Assembly (NCBI GenBank): GCA_030613285.1
Contig: JAUWME010000055.1
Location: 1-9,439, forward strand
Reading direction: 5' to 3'
Origin: Candidatus Zymogenus sp.
GTDB lineage: Bacteria; Desulfobacterota; Zymogenia; Zymogenales; Zymogenaceae
DNA length: 9,439 nucleotides
The notes under the pieces were generated by a model, which had not been told where the DNA came from, ran no database searches, and saw only the letters and a program-made list of their open reading frames with translations. Shown in pieces: positions 6,310-9,439 of the stretch. The translations under genes and the position numbers were made by a program. Position 1 is the stretch's first letter. The number at the start of each line of letters is the position of its first letter.

Positions 6310-7179
6310 TTACAATCCCTCAGATTTTAGAAATTCGTCCACCTTCCTGTTAAATAGATTTGGTTCTTCCGCAAAGGGCAGATGCCCGATGTTAGGCAAC
6401 ATCTCCAATGTCAAGTTATTGCCCATGCATTTTTGCGCAATATTAGCTCCGGCTGGAGGTAGGACTTCGTCCTTGTCGCCCCATAAAAGATATGTTGGTA
6501 TTTTAATCTCCTCGGCCCTTTTGCGGTAATCGGCCCGGAGGACCTCTTGTGCCATATCCAAAAGGACGTTTATCCACAAACTGTAATCATCCCGCTTTAC
6601 CATTTCGTCGTAACTCACGGTTATTTTGCTTAGAAATGGGAGTTCCTTGTCGTGGGTAAAAGTGCTTACCCGGTCATAAAGGCGGCCGGTCATTTTTGCT
6701 ATAAGCTTTTCTTCTGAAGAAAATTTTATTTGGAGAGAGAGGAGAAATGCCAAAAGCCGATTCCTGCCAGAAAAGCCGGCCGGGGCAGCAAGTACCATTG
6801 ACGATATCAAGTCGGGTCTTTTTAATGCAATCTCCATTGCTACTGCCCCACCCATTGAGCTTCCGACGAGGATTATATATTGGAGTTCGAGTTTTTCAAT
6901 TAATTCTACCACGGCATTCGCCATAAAGGGGATATTGTAAGAAACCCAGGGATCTTTTTCCGATAGATAGTAACCGGGATAGTCGAGTCCAACGACGCGC
7001 CTTTTCTTTGTGAAATAGGAGTAATTTTTGGAAAAACATGCAAGGTTTACTGAAAAGCCGTGAAGAAAAACAAGGGTTGCGCCGGTTTCCCTTTCAGCGC
7101 CCTCATCGATGTAAGCGCAGTCGTGCCCCATCAGTTCCATTCGTTTCACTTTAAAAGGGTATAAACTTTCCAGTGTCAC
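6310..7179 (-). CDS. Alpha/beta hydrolase (putative esterase/lipase type)
   Basis: 289 residues, a single alpha/beta-hydrolase domain without signal peptide, so probably cytosolic. The catalytic triad is complete by eye: Ser108 in the nucleophile elbow GSSMGG (106-111), Asp237 in LLWGDKDEVLP, and His266 in NIGHLPFAEEP. HGF at 40-42 supplies the oxyanion hole. A helical cap lies between about 135 and 215. Such enzymes cleave esters, lactones or C-C bonds (as in aromatic meta-cleavage products); which one cannot be read from sequence. The start is GTG at 7179, preceded by GAGGTGA. It lies 31 bases after the MFS gene and 32 before the exported protein gene, so the three are surely co-transcribed. 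The carrier upstream suggests its substrate may be imported. Confidence 0.92.
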   Translation of the reverse strand: MTLESLYPFKVKRMELMGHDCAYIDEGAERETGATLVFLHGFSVNLACFSKNYSYFTKKRRVVGLDYPGYYLSEKDPWVSYNIPFMANAVVELIEKLELQYIILVGSSMGGAVAMEIALKRPDLISSMVLAAPAGFSGRNRLLAFLLSLQIKFSSEEKLIAKMTGRLYDRVSTFTHDKELPFLSKITVSYDEMVKRDDYSLWINVLLDMAQEVLRADYRKRAEEIKIPTYLLWGDKDEVLPPAGANIAQKCMGNNLTLEMLPNIGHLPFAEEPNLFNRKVDEFLKSEGL

Positions 7180-7210
7180 AATTCACCTCATTATGAGTTT
7201 CTATAAATCT

Positions 7211-8503
7211 CTATTTCTTTGCCAGGTCAGAAATCCTCTTTTGGATAGTATCATAATCCGATTTGAAGTGACGAAGGGCAAATAATCCCATAACTACCAC
7301 AGCAACGTATGATAGGGGAAGAATAATAAGTCCCGCAGGTAACGATCCAAATAAATCACTTATCCAACCCACAAAAGCAGGTCCCAGAGAGAAACCAATT
7401 CCGGTTTGGAAGAAAAGTAGAAGCGCCATGGCCACCCCGCGATCCTGGGGTTCGGTGAGGTTTACGATGATGGCCGAAAGGATTGGAAACATCGCAACGG
7501 TGAGAATTATAACGATGTATATCGATGCAATTAATAGAATATTATTTTTTGCTATAAGCATTAATACCATAAAGGGAATTGCAATAGCGGCCGCAATACT
7601 CTGGGTTTTGATTCTCGCTGTAATATCTTTTCGAGACCAAATGTCTCCAATAATCGCACCGCCAAGGGCACCTACTACTCCGCCGAGTATTAAACCAATA
7701 CCGATAATCTTTCCAGCAGCAGCGAGATCATAATCCCATATTCTGTTGAGGTAAGAGGGCATCCATAAGTTGAAACCCTGGGATCCAAACATGATGAGGG
7801 CTGTGGCCGCGTAGTGATAACGGAGTGATTTTATGGAGAGAATTTTTACTATTTTTGTCCAAAGACCCTCAATCTTTATTCCCTCGCTGTCCTCTGCTGT
7901 TAAGCCCTCAGAGCCACCCCGTACCGGCTCCTTCATGGCGAGGATAAAAGGGATGAGTATAAAGCCGGGAATGGCGAAAATGAAAAACACTTTTTGCCAT
8001 CCATATTTTACAGCCAAAATACCCCCAAGGATGACTCCCAAACCAGCGCCTATGGGAACGCCCATCTGGAAGACGGCGATCATCGTTGCCCTGACCTTTG
8101 GACTGAAGTAATCTCCCAACAGAGAAACCCCGGAAGGATGAGCCGAAGCCTCTCCTGTGCCGGTGAGAGCCCTGGCAGCAAAGAGTGATGCATACCTCCC
8201 TGCGAGTGCAGAGGCAAAAGTTGCGAAGCTCCACACGAAGAAACCAGCAATAAGGACATATTTTCTCTTGAAACGGTCCACCGCCAGACCTATGGGAAGG
8301 GCCATCACCGCATAAAAAACGGTAAACGCCACACCACCCAATAGACCCAATTGAAAATCAGTAAGGTTGAAATCATCTTGGATTAGGGGGAAGAGTATTG
8401 AAACTGCGAATCTGTCCATGTAGTTGACGGAATTGATGAGAAGCAGGATAACGAGAGCGTAAATCGCTTGCGCCTTGGAAACTGATGATGAATTATCAGC
8501 CAT
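7211..8503 (-). CDS. Major facilitator superfamily transporter, Spinster-like
   Basis: 430 residues with about twelve hydrophobic segments, the standard size of an inner-membrane MFS carrier. The first helix ends in NSVNYMDRFAVS (24-35) with Asp30-Arg31. The loop between helices 2 and 3 carries the MFS motif A form GLAVDRFKRK (72-81), and RALTGTGEASAHPSGVSLLGDYF at 111-133 is the Spinster-type signature with Glu118. The central cytosolic loop (about 190-220) is charged. Eukaryotic Spinster proteins move sphingolipids or lysophospholipids, but bacterial relatives are mostly uncharacterised and may carry organic acids or drugs. It is first in the three-gene unit. AAGGAGA about eight bases before the ATG and a near-consensus promoter at 8545-8573 suggest substantial expression. 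Confidence 0.93.
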   Translation of the reverse strand: MADNSSSVSKAQAIYALVILLLINSVNYMDRFAVSILFPLIQDDFNLTDFQLGLLGGVAFTVFYAVMALPIGLAVDRFKRKYVLIAGFFVWSFATFASALAGRYASLFAARALTGTGEASAHPSGVSLLGDYFSPKVRATMIAVFQMGVPIGAGLGVILGGILAVKYGWQKVFFIFAIPGFILIPFILAMKEPVRGGSEGLTAEDSEGIKIEGLWTKIVKILSIKSLRYHYAATALIMFGSQGFNLWMPSYLNRIWDYDLAAAGKIIGIGLILGGVVGALGGAIIGDIWSRKDITARIKTQSIAAAIAIPFMVLMLIAKNNILLIASIYIVIILTVAMFPILSAIIVNLTEPQDRGVAMALLLFFQTGIGFSLGPAFVGWISDLFGSLPAGLIILPLSYVAVVVMGLFALRHFKSDYDTIQKRISDLAKK

Positions 8504-8544
8504 GAGAAATTCTCCTTAACATAGATATTGTCATTAATGGCCTA

Positions 8545-8573
8545 ATTCTATTTCTTTCTTTCGCCAATGTCAA
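8545..8573 (-). promoter_or_regulatory. Strong sigma70-type promoter of the MFS-hydrolase-exported protein unit
   Basis: On the minus strand: a perfect -35 TTGACA (8573-8568), a 17-base spacer and a -10 TAGAAT (8550-8545, five of six). Start near 8538, giving a leader of about 35 bases to the MFS ATG. Confidence 0.7.
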
Positions 8574-8576
8574 ACA

Positions 8577-8599
8577 ATAGTTTAAAATTTATAGTTTAA
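8577..8599 (-). repeat. Two direct 9-base repeats upstream of the MFS promoter
   Basis: ATAGTTTAA (plus-strand reading) occurs at 8577-8585 and 8591-8599, 14 bases apart, ending four bases from the -35 box. Tandem half-sites just upstream of -35 are typical for activators. Because the sequence is AT-rich, this may be chance. Confidence 0.4.
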
Positions 8600-8619
8600 C
8601 AATACTTTTTTCATTATTT

Positions 8620-9366
8620 TCATGCCCATTTAATTTCTGGAGGCTTTTTGGGGTTGCCTTTCGGTTTCCCGCCGTATCCGGGGCCAAGCCTCTTTATTAC
8701 CTTTGCGGGATTGCCTACTGCAATTACGTTTTTGGGAACGTCCTTTGTAACCACCGACCCCGCTCCAACAATGCTCCCCCTTCCGATGGTAACACCGCCC
8801 AAGATAATGACTCCACCGCCAATCCACACCCCTTTTTCTACTCTTATCGGTAAGTGATGGAGGTTTCCAGCTCTAAAATCTTCACTCCCTTTCTCGTGGG
8901 TCTTGCTTAGGAATTTAACTTCTGGGCCGATTATTACATTATCTTCAATTACCGTTTCGCCGTTTATTTCAGACCCGTAATTGATAAAACAGCGAGAGCC
9001 GATGACAACGGGGCCGTTGATGGTGGTTCCCCTTTCGATGTATGAACGTTTCCCCAGTTCAAGTCCCTTTTTTACATAAACATCCTCTTTGATGATTGCA
9101 TCTGTGTCGAGAAAAATCTTTGAGATGTCGCTAAGAATCACATTGCCCATGATAAATCGCACCCGCAGGGGACCTTTCATAATGGGCGAAAGGAGAAGTC
9201 CCCTGATTGCTGCCACGTACATACTCCTCTTTGGGAAAAGTAAAATGTTCAAAACAAAATGGAGAATACCGTAAAGTAGGAGTTTTATCTCTCTTTTAAG
9301 GGTGAATTTTGACAGGAGGTAGATAGAGTTCACTTCAAATCTCTCTAAAATTGAAAGGATTGACAT
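8620..9366 (-). CDS. Hexapeptide-repeat (left-handed beta-helix) acyltransferase
   Basis: 248 residues, related to the WbbJ/maltose O-acetyltransferase class, which acetylate sugars or envelope polysaccharides with acetyl-CoA and work as trimers. Hexapeptide repeats run from about residue 75 to 210, for example [25 protein letters not shown] and [27 protein letters not shown], ending in the usual [18 protein letters not shown]. His157 in KTHEKG is the probable catalytic base. The N terminus (about 28-62) is rich in hydrophobic and basic residues and may associate with the membrane. The last 25 residues are Gly/Lys/Pro-rich, beyond the usual domain. The ATG at 9366 is preceded immediately by an in-frame TAA, so no earlier start exists in that frame, but there is no clear ribosome binding site. 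It has its own promoter, and the gene after it has its own as well. Confidence 0.9.
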   Translation of the reverse strand: MSILSILERFEVNSIYLLSKFTLKREIKLLLYGILHFVLNILLFPKRSMYVAAIRGLLLSPIMKGPLRVRFIMGNVILSDISKIFLDTDAIIKEDVYVKKGLELGKRSYIERGTTINGPVVIGSRCFINYGSEINGETVIEDNVIIGPEVKFLSKTHEKGSEDFRAGNLHHLPIRVEKGVWIGGGVIILGGVTIGRGSIVGAGSVVTKDVPKNVIAVGNPAKVIKRLGPGYGGKPKGNPKKPPEIKWA

Positions 9367-9373
9367 TTATCAA

Positions 9374-9394
9374 AAAGGGAGTAAAATGCCCTTT
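9374..9394 (-). promoter_or_regulatory. Hairpin at the 5' end of the acyltransferase transcript
   Basis: AAAGGG and CCCTTT form a perfect six-pair stem around a nine-base loop, ending seven bases before the ATG. With the predicted start near 9397 it would be the first structure of the mRNA. It also hides the only SD-like run (AAAGGG), which is too far from the ATG to serve as a standard site. Role inferred: stability or translational control. Confidence 0.4.
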
Positions 9395-9398
9395 CAGC

Positions 9399-9414
9399 TG
9401 TGAATTATAGCACA
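9399..9414 (-). promoter_or_regulatory. Extended -10 promoter within a CRP-family-like palindrome
   Basis: The minus strand reads TGTGC-TATAAT-TCACA. TATAAT (9409-9404) is a perfect -10, preceded by TGC (9412-9410), a TGn extended -10; no good -35 is seen. The outer arms match the CRP consensus TGTGA-N6-TCACA with one mismatch. A protein bound here would cover the -10 and so repress. Promoter likely; the regulator is inferred. Confidence 0.55.
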
Positions 9415-9439
9415 AAAATATCAAAAATATTATACGAAT

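Noticed and set aside
7908..8234. Minus-strand open frame of 108 codons inside the MFS gene
   Set aside because: It is an alternative frame of the well-supported MFS gene, with a low-quality composition rich in Arg, His and Cys.

Overview
The window looks like an ordinary chromosomal stretch of a Gram-negative bacterium. Base composition is moderate to slightly AT-rich, coding density is high, and Shine-Dalgarno and sigma70-type signals are conventional. No rRNA, tRNA, intact mobile element or CRISPR array was seen. The RluA-type synthase gene followed directly by pgeF matches the rluD-yfiH arrangement known from Proteobacteria. Together with a Spinster-type MFS carrier and a class III aminotransferase, this is loosely compatible with an uncultured deltaproteobacterial-type lineage. 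That placement is weak inference, because no phylogenetic marker is present.

Positions 1-2355 (+ strand) hold a housekeeping cluster: the C-terminal end of an RluA-family pseudouridine synthase, pgeF (YfiH/LACC1-type purine nucleoside phosphorylase), coaE (dephospho-CoA kinase, last step of CoA synthesis) and a YacP-type NYN-domain putative ribonuclease. A short gene-poor gap follows (2356-2556), with a possible broken remnant of a coding sequence.

Positions 2557-4248 (- strand) hold a two-gene operon of a small cupin and a class III PLP-dependent aminotransferase, placed with no base between stop and start and read from a good sigma70 promoter at 4296-4325. A 443-bp non-coding region (4249-4691) separates it from a divergent gene. 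It holds two neighbouring inverted repeats (4431-4471) and one more just before that gene.

Positions 4692-5231 (+ strand) encode a helical protein resembling the hemerythrin fold but lacking about half of the expected iron ligands. Positions 5435-8503 (- strand) form a three-gene transcription unit read in the order Spinster-like MFS carrier, alpha/beta hydrolase, exported DUF6134/DUF3108-like protein, with gaps of about 31-32 nt and a near-consensus promoter at 8545-8573. Uptake or export of a lipid-like or ester substrate plus its hydrolysis is a reasonable guess for this unit.

Positions 8620-9366 (- strand) encode a left-handed beta-helix (hexapeptide repeat) acyltransferase. Its extended -10 promoter lies inside a palindrome resembling a CRP-family site. 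I found no clear new multi-gene system. The best leads are the degenerate hemerythrin-like protein, the paired inverted repeats in the divergent intergenic region, the CRP-like operator and the carrier-hydrolase-exported-protein operon.
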